Made by a program: the position numbers and the translations under genes. Positions 1-7,442 of a DNA stretch of 64,000 nucleotides are shown here, one piece after another (the first letter of the stretch is position 1; the number at the start of each line of letters is the position of its first letter). The notes under the pieces were generated by a model, which saw only the letters and a program-made list of their open reading frames with translations, was not told the DNA's origin and did not search any database. This DNA is from Streptomyces sp. V1I1 (GTDB lineage: Bacteria; Actinomycetota; Actinomycetes; Streptomycetales; Streptomycetaceae): contig NZ_JAUSZH010000001.1 in NCBI RefSeq assembly GCF_030817355.1, positions 5,146,501 to 5,210,500 on the forward strand, read 5' to 3'.

Positions 1-393
1 GCCCTCCTCGTCGACCACGACCGTCGAGCGGATGACACCGGTCACCGTCTTGCCGTACAGCTTCTTCTCGCCGAACGCGCCGTACGCCTCCAGGGTCTCC
101 TTGGACGGGTCCCCGACCAGCGTGACCTTCAGGCTCTCCTTGTCGCGGAACTTCGCCAGCTTCTCCGGCTTGTCCGGCGATACGCCGATGACGTCGTAGC
201 CCGCGCCCGCCAGCAGGTCCAGGTTGTCCGTGAAGTCGCAGGCCTGCTTGGTGCAGCCGGGCGTCAGAGCCGCCGGGTAGAAGTAGACGATCACCTTCCG
301 GCCCTTGTGGTCGGCGAGCGAGACCTCGTTGCCGTCCGCGTCGGGCAGGGTGAAGGCCGGGGCCGTGTCGCCGGGCTGGAGTCGCTCGCTCAT
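1..393 (-). CDS. bcp: Thioredoxin-dependent peroxiredoxin, BCP/PrxQ type (3' end outside window)
   Basis: Reads from an ATG at 393 to the window edge, so the C-terminus is missing. The cytoplasmic enzyme reduces hydrogen and organic peroxides with thioredoxin. The N-terminus has the AhpC/TSA-fold opening (GDTAPAFTLPD), then TPGCTKQACDF with the peroxidatic Cys47 and a second Cys52 five residues later, the spacing of atypical two-Cys BCP proteins. The later DVIGVSPD and LVGDP stretches also fit. Part of a ribosome site (GGAG) lies just upstream on the minus strand. Divergent from the DUF3618 gene. Confidence 0.93.
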   Translation of the reverse strand, partial: MSERLQPGDTAPAFTLPDADGNEVSLADHKGRKVIVYFYPAALTPGCTKQACDFTDNLDLLAGAGYDVIGVSPDKPEKLAKFRDKESLKVTLVGDPSKETLEAYGAFGEKKLYGKTVTGVIRSTVVVDEEG

Positions 394-520
394 GGTTCTC
401 CTCGGGGGGACGTGAGGGTGTACGTCGTCGAGCGTAATAGGGGTGCCATGGGGTGCGGGGACGGCCGAGCTGACAGACTGTCGAGGAAGGACTACCGGAC
501 ACGACCACGGAGGCAGCGCG

Positions 521-841
521 GTGTCGGATGCCAGGACCCCTGCGCAGATCGAGGCGGACATCGTCCGCAGGCGCGACCAGCTTGCCGAGACGCTCGACGA
601 GATCGGGGTGCGCATGCACCCGAAGACGGTCATCGGTGACGCGAAGGCCAGGGTCGCCTCGGCTGTGGACCAGACCGCGGGTCGTGCTTTCGTCGCGGTG
701 AACCGCACGGTGTCCGACATCAAGGCGCAGTTCGTTACGGAAAAAGGCGCGCCCCGGCTGGAGCGGGTGGTTCCGGTGGCGCTGCTGGCCGTGGGGCTCG
801 TGAGCCTGCTCGCCGTGTCGGCGAGAAGGCGACGGGCGTGA
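521..841 (+). CDS. DUF3618 family membrane-anchored protein
   Basis: 106 residues from GTG 521, which has GGAGG nine bases upstream; the ATG at 443 lacks a site and would add low-complexity sequence. The N-terminal half (RTPAQIEADIVRRRDQLAETLDEI) matches the DUF3618 helical signature common in actinomycetes. The C-terminus has one hydrophobic segment followed by an arginine tail (SARRRRA), so it is probably a tail-anchored inner-membrane protein. Function unknown; it often sits near cell-envelope and bcp genes in Streptomyces. Confidence 0.85.
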   Translation: MSDARTPAQIEADIVRRRDQLAETLDEIGVRMHPKTVIGDAKARVASAVDQTAGRAFVAVNRTVSDIKAQFVTEKGAPRLERVVPVALLAVGLVSLLAVSARRRRA

Positions 842-884
842 CCCTCGGGCGTACGGAATGCTCCCGGGCAGGTAGGTTCAAGGC

Positions 885-1226
885 GTGAGCGACAATACCC
901 ACCACGACAAGCTGCCCATCCGGATGCTGCACGACCGCGTGCTGGTGAGGACCGACATCCCGGAGGGCGAGCGGCGTTCCAGCGGCGGCATCGTCATTCC
1001 GGCGACAGCGGCGGTCGGCAGGCGTCTGGCCTGGGCCGAGGTGGTGGCAGTCGGGCAGAACGTACGCACCGTGGAGCCGGGCGACCGGGTGCTGTACGAC
1101 CCCGAGGACCGCGCCGAGGTCGAGGTGCGGGGTGTGGCGTACGTACTGATGCGGGAGCGCGATCTGCACGCGGTCGCGGCGGACCGTTTCCAGGGCTCCG
1201 AGGACTCCACCGGGCTGTACCTGTAG
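885..1226 (+). CDS. GroES-like co-chaperonin domain protein
   Basis: 113 residues from GTG 885. It carries the GroES core: IRMLHDRVLVRTD, SSGGIVIPATA, VVAVGQNVRTVEPGDRVLYD and a C-terminal YVLMRERDLHAV. The mobile loop region (GERRSSGG) is present. It is not next to groEL, so it is probably the second GroES-like paralogue of actinomycetes, not the housekeeping GroES; its partner is unknown. Confidence 0.85.
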   Translation: MSDNTHHDKLPIRMLHDRVLVRTDIPEGERRSSGGIVIPATAAVGRRLAWAEVVAVGQNVRTVEPGDRVLYDPEDRAEVEVRGVAYVLMRERDLHAVAADRFQGSEDSTGLYL

Positions 1227-1299
1227 CGCCCGCGCCTTGAGCACCTGCGCCTGGAGACGTGTAAAGGCGCAGGTCAGGCCTTTGCTATCGTTGACTGAT

Positions 1300-1340
1300 C
1301 CCGACGAGACGCGTCGTACCGGGTCATGCAAAGACGACGC
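1300..1340 (+). promoter_or_regulatory. Guanidine-III riboswitch (ykkC-III type) in the sugE leader
   Basis: These 41 nt align base for base in length with the guanidine-III aptamer I recall from Thermobifida fusca. CCCG at 1300-1303 pairs with CGGG at 1320-1323, replacing the CCGG/CCGG pair of the reference. GCGTCGT at 1311-1317 pairs with ACGACGC at 1334-1340, with one pair changed on both sides. The invariant ACGAG, GTACC and GTCA blocks are kept. The aptamer ends about 20 bases before the sugE ribosome site (GGAGG, 1363-1367), so translational control is likely: guanidine binding should expose the site. Confidence 0.9.
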
Positions 1341-1375
1341 ACCCCGCTGAAGTTCCGCGTCTCGGAGGTGCCGTC

Positions 1376-1696
1376 ATGGCCTGGGTTCTGCTTGTTGCCG
1401 CCGGTCTGCTCGAGGTCGGCTGGTCGATCGGGATGAAGTTCACCGACGGGTTCACCCGGCTGTGGCCGAGCGTGTTCACCGGACTAGGGATCGTCGCCAG
1501 CATGATGCTGCTCTCCCACGCCGCCAGGACACTGCCGATCGGTACGGCGTACGGCGTCTGGGTCGGCATCGGCGCGGCCGGTGCGGCGGTCGTCGGCATG
1601 ATGGCGCTGAACGAGCCCGCGACCGCCGCGCGGATCTTCTTCGTCTGTCTGCTGCTGGTTGCCGTGGTGGGGCTGAAGGCGACCTCGGGTCACTGA
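1376..1696 (+). CDS. sugE: Small multidrug resistance family guanidinium exporter
   Basis: 106 residues, four hydrophobic helices. Glu13 in LLEVGW is the central proton/substrate glutamate. IGTAYGVWVGIGAAG is the SugE/Gdx signature that separates guanidinium exporters from EmrE-type drug pumps. It acts in the inner membrane as an antiparallel dimer exchanging guanidinium for protons. The upstream guanidine-III aptamer independently supports the substrate. Its 3' half lies antisense to the extended 3' end of the penicillin-binding protein gene. Confidence 0.95.
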   Translation: MAWVLLVAAGLLEVGWSIGMKFTDGFTRLWPSVFTGLGIVASMMLLSHAARTLPIGTAYGVWVGIGAAGAAVVGMMALNEPATAARIFFVCLLLVAVVGLKATSGH

Positions 1697-4061
1697 CCTG
1701 CCGGCTCACTGGGGCCGGGCGGTACGGGTGGGTGTGGGCCAGCTGCCCGCGCCCGTCGTTCGCGCCCCTGTCGGCCGCGCGCCCTTCGGTCTCACCGCCG
1801 TCGTCCGCGCCCCCGTCGGCCTCACCCCCTTCGGTCTCACCGCCGTCGTCCGCGCCCCCGTCGGTCTCACCGCCGTCCGTCGTCTCCCCGTCGGTGGTGC
1901 CCCCATCCGTCTGCCCCTCGTCCTCGCCCGGCGTCTCCCCTGGCGTCTCGTCCGGCGACTCAGGCTCCGGCTCCTCCTCCTGCGACGACTCGTCCGGCGG
2001 CTCCTCCTCCACCGGCTCCTCCTCTTCCTCCTCCTCCGCGCCCTCCTGAAGGTCCAGGTCGAACTCCTCGATCTCGGAGCCCTCCAGCGCGGCGCCCGTG
2101 AACTGGCCCCAGATCTTCGCCGGCGCCCCGCCGCCGTTGATCCGCGGCAGCCCCAGCGCGCCGTACAGCGGCGTCTGCACGCCCGTGACCGGGTCCTGGC
2201 CCATCACGGCGACCACCGTCGCCAGTGTCGGGGTGTAGCCCGCGAACCAGGCCGCCTTGTCCTCCTCCGCCGTGCCTGTCTTGCCCGCGGCTGGACGGCC
2301 CGCCGACCGGGCCGCGGTGCCGGTGCCTTCGTCGATCACGCTCTGCAGGATCGAGGTCGTGGTGTCGGCGGCCTCCCGGCTGACGGCCTGCTCGCTGTCC
2401 TCCTTGGGCAGCCGGACGTCGAGGCCGTTCTTGGTGATCTTCTCGACGAGGGTGTACGTGCCGTGCCTGCCGTGGTTGGCGAGCGTCGCGTACGCCTCCG
2501 TCATGTCGAGGACGCTCGCGGTGGCGGGGCCCAGCGCGATGGAGGGGGAGGCGTTCAGATCCGGGGTGCTCGAGGGGATCCCGAGGTCGATCGCGGTCCG
2601 CCTGACCCTGGTGGGGCCGACGTCCATGGCCATCTGCGCGTACACCGCGTTGACGGACTTGTCGGTGGCGGTGCGGACCGTGATCGGGCCGTACGAGACG
2701 TCGTCCTCGTTCTCGGGGGCGTACGGGTTGCCGCTCCAGCCGTCGACTGTACGCCTGTTGGTGCCGTCGTAGACGGTGTTGGGGGTGATGGTCCTGCCGT
2801 CCTGGGTGCTCGACCCGTTCTCGACGGCCGCGGTGAAGACGAACGGTTTGAAGGTGGAGCCGACTTGGTAGTCGCGGCGGGTCGCGTTGTTGACGTACTG
2901 CTTGGTGTAGTCGACGCCGCCGTACATGGCGACGACCTTGCCGCCGTCCGGGTCGATGGACGCTCCGCCGACGCGGACATTGCGGTCCGCCTTGCGGCCT
3001 GAGTCCAGCTTGGACATCACCTGGTCGTCGACGGCCTCACCGAGCGCGTCCTGCTTCTGCCGCTCCAGCGTGGTGGTGATCCGGTAGCCGCCGGTGGCCA
3101 GGGTGTGCTCGTCGATGATCTCGTTGCTGGTGAGGTAGTCCTCGACGGCCTGGACGATATAGCCGCGCTGGCCCGAGAGCGCGGTCGGGGGCCTCGCCGT
3201 CTGCGGCACGGGGAACTTCATGGCCGCTCGGGCGGCGGGGCTGAGCCACTTCTTCTTGACCATGCCGTCGAGCGTGTAGTTCCAGCGGCCGAGCGCGGCC
3301 GCCCGGTTCTCCGGGTGCGTGGCGATGTCGTAGGCGCTGGGGGCGTTGAGCAGCGAGGCCAGGTACGCGCCCTTCGCGGTGTCGATGTCCTGGACGTCCT
3401 CGCCGTAGTAGGCATGGGCGGCGGCCTGGATGCCGTACGCGTTGCGCCCGAAGTAGCTGGTGTTGAGGTACCCCTGAAGGATGTCGTTCTTGCTCTCCTC
3501 GCGGCCCAGCTTGATCGCGATGAAGAACTCCTTCCACTTCCGGGAGATGGTCTGCTCCTGGCCCAGGTAGTAGTTCTTGACGTACTGCTGAGTGATGGTG
3601 GAGCCGGACTGTTTGCCCTTGCCGGTGAGGGTGTTCCAGGCGGCGCGGACCATCGCCTTGGGGTCGACGGCGCGCGCGGAGTAGAAGTCCCGGTTCTCGG
3701 CGGCCAGTACGGCACGCTGTACCGAAAGGGGTACTTGCGCGAGGGGCACGTTCTCCCGGTTGACCTCGCCGTCACGGGCGATCTGGGTGCCGTCCTCGTA
3801 GAGGTAGACATTCGACTGGGCGGTGGCCGTGGCGTTGGCGGGCGGGATGCCGACGAGCTTGTAGCCGGCCAGGAAGCCGCCGATCAGCAGCAGGGCGACG
3901 ATCAGAAACGTACCGAGCACCATCCGCCAGGTGGGGATGGCGCGACGCCAGCCGGTGCGCTTGCGGCGGGGCCCGAAGCCCTTCTTCTCGAGTGCGGCCG
4001 GCGGTCCGACGACGGTCGCGTCCCGGGGTTTCCAGCCCTGCTGCTTTGGCTCCTCGCTCAT
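1476..4061 (-). CDS. Class A penicillin-binding protein (glycosyltransferase/transpeptidase)
   Basis: Bifunctional cell-wall synthase. A cytoplasmic basic N-terminus and one membrane helix (about residues 45-66) are followed by a GT51 domain (AAENRDFYSARAVDPKAM and GSTITQQYVKNYYL). The transpeptidase domain has GSTFKPF (catalytic Ser of SxxK near residue 400), KSVNAVYAQ (SxN) and GKTGTAEEDKAAWFAGY (KTG). A long Glu/Pro tail and TDGG-type repeats follow. ATG 4061 (MSEEPKQQ) is chosen; a TTG ten codons earlier is possible. The frame stays open past the usual end, into the antisense strand of sugE, ending in about 100 Arg/Pro-rich residues that are unlikely to be native. A frameshift or lost stop in the repeat tail is suspected. 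Confidence 0.88.
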   Translation of the reverse strand: MSEEPKQQGWKPRDATVVGPPAALEKKGFGPRRKRTGWRRAIPTWRMVLGTFLIVALLLIGGFLAGYKLVGIPPANATATAQSNVYLYEDGTQIARDGEVNRENVPLAQVPLSVQRAVLAAENRDFYSARAVDPKAMVRAAWNTLTGKGKQSGSTITQQYVKNYYLGQEQTISRKWKEFFIAIKLGREESKNDILQGYLNTSYFGRNAYGIQAAAHAYYGEDVQDIDTAKGAYLASLLNAPSAYDIATHPENRAAALGRWNYTLDGMVKKKWLSPAARAAMKFPVPQTARPPTALSGQRGYIVQAVEDYLTSNEIIDEHTLATGGYRITTTLERQKQDALGEAVDDQVMSKLDSGRKADRNVRVGGASIDPDGGKVVAMYGGVDYTKQYVNNATRRDYQVGSTFKPFVFTAAVENGSSTQDGRTITPNTVYDGTNRRTVDGWSGNPYAPENEDDVSYGPITVRTATDKSVNAVYAQMAMDVGPTRVRRTAIDLGIPSSTPDLNASPSIALGPATASVLDMTEAYATLANHGRHGTYTLVEKITKNGLDVRLPKEDSEQAVSREAADTTTSILQSVIDEGTGTAARSAGRPAAGKTGTAEEDKAAWFAGYTPTLATVVAVMGQDPVTGVQTPLYGALGLPRINGGGAPAKIWGQFTGAALEGSEIEEFDLDLQEGAEEEEEEEPVEEEPPDESSQEEEPEPESPDETPGETPGEDEGQTDGGTTDGETTDGGETDGGADDGGETEGGEADGGADDGGETEGRAADRGANDGRGQLAHTHPYRPAPVSRQVSDPRSPSAPPRQPAADRRRRSARRSRARSAPSCRRPPHRPRRCRPRRRTPYRSAVSWRRGRAASCWRRSLVR

Positions 4062-4188
4062 ACGCACATACTGCACTTTTCGGCGGGTCAACCCGCGGAC
4101 CCGGCAGGCGTAAAAGCGCTCGCGGCGGCTCGCCCCGCTGGGCTAGGGTCGTGCGCTTTGGTGCCGGCGTGCGGAGGGGGGAATCGAC

Positions 4189-4989
4189 GTGCGGCTGTAC
4201 GTGGTCGTCGCCGCCGGTGGGTTCCGGCGCTATGCGACGTACCGGATGGCGACGGCGGCGGGGGTGTTCACCAACACCGTCTTCGGCTTCATCATGGCGT
4301 ACACCTATACGGCCCTGTGGGACGAGCGCCCGCAGCTCGGCGGGTACGACCTCTCCCAGGCGCTCACCTATGTGTGGCTGGGACAGGCGCTGCTGATGAC
4401 CTGCGCCATGATGGGCGGCGGTTTCGAGGACGAGCTGATGGAGCGGATCCGCACCGGGGACATCGCGATCGACCTCTACCGGCCGGCCGACCTTCAACTG
4501 TGGTGGCTTTCGGGCGACTTGGGGCGGGCGGCCTTCCACCTCATGGGCCGCGGCATCGTGCCGATGGCGCTCGGCGCGCTCGCCTTCGACCTTGCGCTGC
4601 CGAGCTCGCCGCTGACCTGGCTCGCCTTCCTGGTGTCGGTGGCGCTGGGCGTGGTGGTGAGCTTCGCGGTCCGGTTCCTGGTGGCGCTCTCCGCGTTCTG
4701 GCTGATGGACGGGGCCGGGGTGATGCAGATCTGCTGGCTGGCCGGGCTGTTCTTCTCCGGGATGCTGCTGCCGCTGAACCTCTTCCCCGGCGCCCTGGGC
4801 GAAGTGGCCCGGGCGCTGCCCTGGTCCTCGCTGCTCCAGGTCCCGGCGGACGTCTTCCTCGGCAGGCACACCGGATGGGGGCTGGTGCAGGCGTACGCCT
4901 TCCAGGGCGGCTGGGCGCTGGCGCTGCTGGCCGCCGGGCGGGCCCTGCAGACCGTCGCGACCCGCCGGGTGGTGGTCCAGGGTGGCTGA
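4189..4989 (+). CDS. ABC-2 family permease (COG4587-like)
   Basis: 266 residues from GTG 4189 with a GGAGGGGGG site upstream. About six hydrophobic segments, typical of the DUF990/ABC2_membrane_6 exporter permeases. It is the first gene of an operon with a second permease (overlap of 8 bases) and an ATPase, so all three should form one exporter. The substrate is not known. The candidate -10 TAGGGT near 4144 lies upstream. Confidence 0.85.
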   Translation: MRLYVVVAAGGFRRYATYRMATAAGVFTNTVFGFIMAYTYTALWDERPQLGGYDLSQALTYVWLGQALLMTCAMMGGGFEDELMERIRTGDIAIDLYRPADLQLWWLSGDLGRAAFHLMGRGIVPMALGALAFDLALPSSPLTWLAFLVSVALGVVVSFAVRFLVALSAFWLMDGAGVMQICWLAGLFFSGMLLPLNLFPGALGEVARALPWSSLLQVPADVFLGRHTGWGLVQAYAFQGGWALALLAAGRALQTVATRRVVVQGG

Positions 4990-5797
4990 CGCGCTCTCGA
5001 ACGGACTGCGGGCATACGGCCTGATCGCCGCGATGTGGATCCGCTCCACGATGGCCTACCGTGCGTCGTTCGTGATGACGGCGTTCGGGAACCTCGCGGC
5101 GACCTCCTTCGACTTCGTCACGATCCTGCTGATGTTCTCGCACGTGGACGCGCTGGGCGGCTACACCTTGGGCGAGATCGCCTTTCTGTACGGGGCGTCG
5201 GGCACCGCCTTCGGCCTCGCCGACCTGGTGATGGGCTCGATGAACCGGCTGGGGCGGCGGGTGCGTGACGGCACGCTGGACACGCTGCTGGTGCGTCCGG
5301 TGCCGGTGCTCGCCCAGGTGGCGGCGGACCGGTTCGCCCTGCGCCGGCTGGGCCGGATCACCCAGGGACTGCTGATCTTCGGCTACGGAGTGCGCGTCCT
5401 CGACATCGAGTGGACGCCGCTGCGGTTGCTGATGGTGCCGATGATGCTGCTCAGCGGGGCGGCGATCTTCTCGGCGCTGTACGTGGCGGGGGCGGCGTTC
5501 CAGTTCTGGGCGCAGGACGCCTCCGAGGTGCAGAACTCCTTCACGTACGGCGGGAACACGCTGCTCCAGTACCCGCCGACGCTCTTCGCGAAGGACCTGG
5601 TGCGCGGGGTGACCTTCGTGGTGCCGCTGGCCTTCGTCAACTGGCTGCCCGCGCTGTATGTGCTGGGACGGCCCTACCCGCTGGACCTGCCGCAGTGGCT
5701 CGCCTTCCTGCCGCCCGTGGTCGCCGGGTTCTGCTGCTGGCTGGCCGCCCTCGCCTGGCGCGTCGGCCTTCGTTCGTACCGGAGCACAGGGAGCTGA
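4982..5797 (+). CDS. ABC-2 family permease (COG3694-like)
   Basis: 271 residues, about six membrane segments, starting inside the end of the previous permease gene, which implies translational coupling. DGTLDTLLVRPVPVLAQ and the YPPTLFAKDLVRG segment are typical of this DUF990-type subunit. With the ATPase gene downstream broken by the element, this exporter is probably non-functional in this strain unless another ATPase substitutes. Confidence 0.87.
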   Translation: MADALSNGLRAYGLIAAMWIRSTMAYRASFVMTAFGNLAATSFDFVTILLMFSHVDALGGYTLGEIAFLYGASGTAFGLADLVMGSMNRLGRRVRDGTLDTLLVRPVPVLAQVAADRFALRRLGRITQGLLIFGYGVRVLDIEWTPLRLLMVPMMLLSGAAIFSALYVAGAAFQFWAQDASEVQNSFTYGGNTLLQYPPTLFAKDLVRGVTFVVPLAFVNWLPALYVLGRPYPLDLPQWLAFLPPVVAGFCCWLAALAWRVGLRSYRSTGS

Positions 5798-5823
5798 GGG
5801 TGGATCTCGCCGAGGGGGACTTC

Positions 5824-6186
5824 ATGGACTTCATCGAACTCGACGGAGTCGAGAAGGTCTTCGACGTACGACGCAAGACCGGCCGGCTGCGCCGCGAGAA
5901 GCAGCAGGTGCGGGCCGTCGACGGGATCAGCTTCCGGGTGCCGCGCGGCGAGATGGTCGGCTACATCGGCCCGAATGGCGCCGGGAAGTCCACCACCATC
6001 AAGATGCTGACGGGCATTCTGACCCCGAGCGGCGGGCGGCTGCGGGTCGCGGGCATCGACCCGTCCCGGGAGCGTACGAGGCTGGCGCAGCGGATCGGCG
6101 TGGTCTTCGGGCAGCACATCACTTCAGAAAGTGGTGCGGACGCGACCAGTCTACCGGCCTGGAGCGACCCCCGGCAGGGCCGCTGA
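5824..6186 (+). pseudogene. 5' fragment of ABC exporter ATPase, interrupted by the element
   Basis: Begins at ATG 5824 after a GAGGGGG site and encodes the N-terminal third of a COG4586-type ABC ATPase, including Walker A (GPNGAGKST, residues 49-57) and the Q-loop region up to GVVFGQ (residue 97). From 6111 the reading frame continues into element DNA and stops at 6186 after 23 foreign residues. The remaining part is at 29249-29921. Joining 5824-6110 to 29249-29921 gives 960 bases, an intact 319-residue protein with the junction GVVFGQRTTLWWD. The fragment alone lacks the signature motif and Walker B, so it cannot hydrolyse ATP. Confidence 0.95.
6090..6135 (+). other. attL of the serine-integrase element
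   Basis: The chromosomal half (reading TCGGCGTGGTCTTC) meets the element at a central GG (6109-6110). The element arm 6111-6135 begins GCAGCACAT and ends AGAAAGTGGT. The same arm occurs inverted at 29222-29246, matching at 20 of 25 positions. The shared core CGGGCAGC is at 6108-6115 here and 29246-29253 at the other end. Confidence 0.9.
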
Positions 6187-6530
6187 CCTGCGCGGACGTG
6201 CGTTCGCGCGCTTGCTGGCACCCTGGCCCTGGGCCGGATGATCTTGGCTCACGGCCAGCGCTGCGGATCTCGGGTGATGATGCGTCATCCGGCCCAGGGC
6301 GGCGGCTATCTAAAGCGCCTGTGCGGGGACGCATTCCCCTACTCGTTGGCCAGTACTAGCGCTTACAGATCGGACGTTGCAGACGTATAGGCCCGGAGCA
6401 TGACCAGCCGTACCATCAGACCACCCCATGGCAAAGCGCCACTTGGGGCGGTCTTGCCCTGTCTAGTCCCCCACCGCAGCGGCACCGACACTGCGCACGA
6501 TGGCGCGACTTGAGCGGCAGAGGGGGCGGC
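6187..6530. repeat. Non-coding left end with perfect 16-bp inverted repeat
   Basis: No gene is seen. GCCCTGGGCCGGATGA (6226-6241) is repeated inverted as TCATCCGGCCCAGGGC (6285-6300), with a 43-base spacer. The spacer ends in the 12-mer TGATGCGTCATC (6278-6289, overlapping the right arm), which recurs once more at 14480-14491 in the element's other non-coding region. It lies directly upstream of the transfer operon, so oriT, a replication site or an operator are the options; the sequence alone does not decide. Confidence 0.6.
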
Positions 6531-6830
6531 ATGGAACTTGACTTCGGCGACGAGTGGTTCGACTACATGCTCGCCGAGTGGCGGGCGCAACGCCACATGC
6601 ACGCCGTCGAAGCCATGGCCGACTGGGCCAAAGCCGACCGCGACCGCCTGCGGGAAGACCTCGACAAGTACTTCAGTACTAAGGCACCTGGTGCCAGCCT
6701 GGATGAGTTCAGGCGGTACATCGAGAAAGCAGGCCAACATGGCGATGGAACTGCCGCGCCCGAAGGACCTGGCGAAGCAGAACCCGACGACGGCGGGCCC
6801 CCTGAACAGGTGGCAACGGAAGGAGATTGA
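6531..6830 (+). CDS. Hypothetical acidic protein, first gene of the transfer operon
   Basis: 99 residues from ATG 6531 with a G-rich site (AGAGGGGGC) upstream. The first 65 residues are predicted helical and charged (MELDFGDEWFDYMLAEWRAQ); the C-terminal third is Gly/Pro/Glu rich and probably disordered. No family recognised. The last 92 bases overlap the next gene in another frame, so the two are likely co-translated. Confidence 0.6.
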   Translation: MELDFGDEWFDYMLAEWRAQRHMHAVEAMADWAKADRDRLREDLDKYFSTKAPGASLDEFRRYIEKAGQHGDGTAAPEGPGEAEPDDGGPPEQVATEGD

Positions 6831-7068
6831 CCGGGCCTCGGCCATCATGCTCTTGCAGGAGCGGGGGCGGATTCTCCTGACTGAGCTGAAGGTACGCGGC
6901 TACAACCACTTGGAAGACGTAGCCGAAGGGCTCGCCTTCGACCGGATAGACCGGCTGGAGGAGGAGTACCGCAAGTCAGAAAACCCCATGCGCCGCCGCT
7001 ACATCGAAGAGGCCATGGAACGCTGGATGCACCAGATCACCGCCATCCTCCGCGAACATAACTCGTAG
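6739..7068 (+). CDS. Hypothetical helical protein of the transfer operon
   Basis: 109 residues from ATG 6739 (ATG 6745 also possible). A charged, helix-rich sequence (WQRKEIDRASAIMLLQERG, AFDRIDRLEEEYRKSE) with no membrane segment. Resembles small coiled accessory proteins but no family is recognised. It begins inside the previous gene and ends two bases before the next, placing it in the operon leading to the transfer ATPase. Confidence 0.65.
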   Translation: MAMELPRPKDLAKQNPTTAGPLNRWQRKEIDRASAIMLLQERGRILLTELKVRGYNHLEDVAEGLAFDRIDRLEEEYRKSENPMRRRYIEEAMERWMHQITAILREHNS

Positions 7069-7070
7069 TC

Positions 7071-7442
7071 ATGAGCGGCAGTGACGATGGCGGTTGGTAC
7101 CTGATCGGCGGGATTGTGCTGCTGGTCGTCCTTGCCATCAACGGTGCCATCTACGGTGCGGTAGCACTTGCTAAGGGCGTCGCATCTCACTGGGCAGAAC
7201 TTCTCTTGTACCTGGGTCTTAGTCTCGGCGGCGTCGCCGTGTTGCTGGGTGCCCTATTCGGCTATGCCTACTTCCTGGATGACCGGGTCCAGCACTGGAA
7301 GACCATGCGGACACTCAAGCGCGAGGCCCAGGAGCGGCAGCAGCGAGAGCTTGAGCGCGTTCATGAGACTAAGCGGAAGCTGCACCGCGCGACCAAACAA
7401 TTCGACAAGAGCATTAACAGGATCAAGAAGTGGAAGGACTGA
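7071..7442 (+). CDS. Small two-helix membrane protein of the transfer operon
   Basis: 123 residues. Two hydrophobic segments (about residues 8-30 and 42-68) are followed by a long charged, probably coiled-coil tail (residues 75-123: LKREAQERQQRELERVHETK). The shape fits a membrane scaffold with a cytoplasmic tail, which could dock the ATPase encoded next. No family recognised. It starts immediately after the previous stop without a clear ribosome site, and overlaps the ATPase gene start by 13 bases. Confidence 0.7.
   Translation: MSGSDDGGWYLIGGIVLLVVLAINGAIYGAVALAKGVASHWAELLLYLGLSLGGVAVLLGALFGYAYFLDDRVQHWKTMRTLKREAQERQQRELERVHETKRKLHRATKQFDKSINRIKKWKD

Noticed and set aside
1728..3002. 424-codon plus-strand frame opposite the penicillin-binding protein
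   Set aside because: A shadow of the repetitive, GC-rich minus-strand gene, whose domains are clear.
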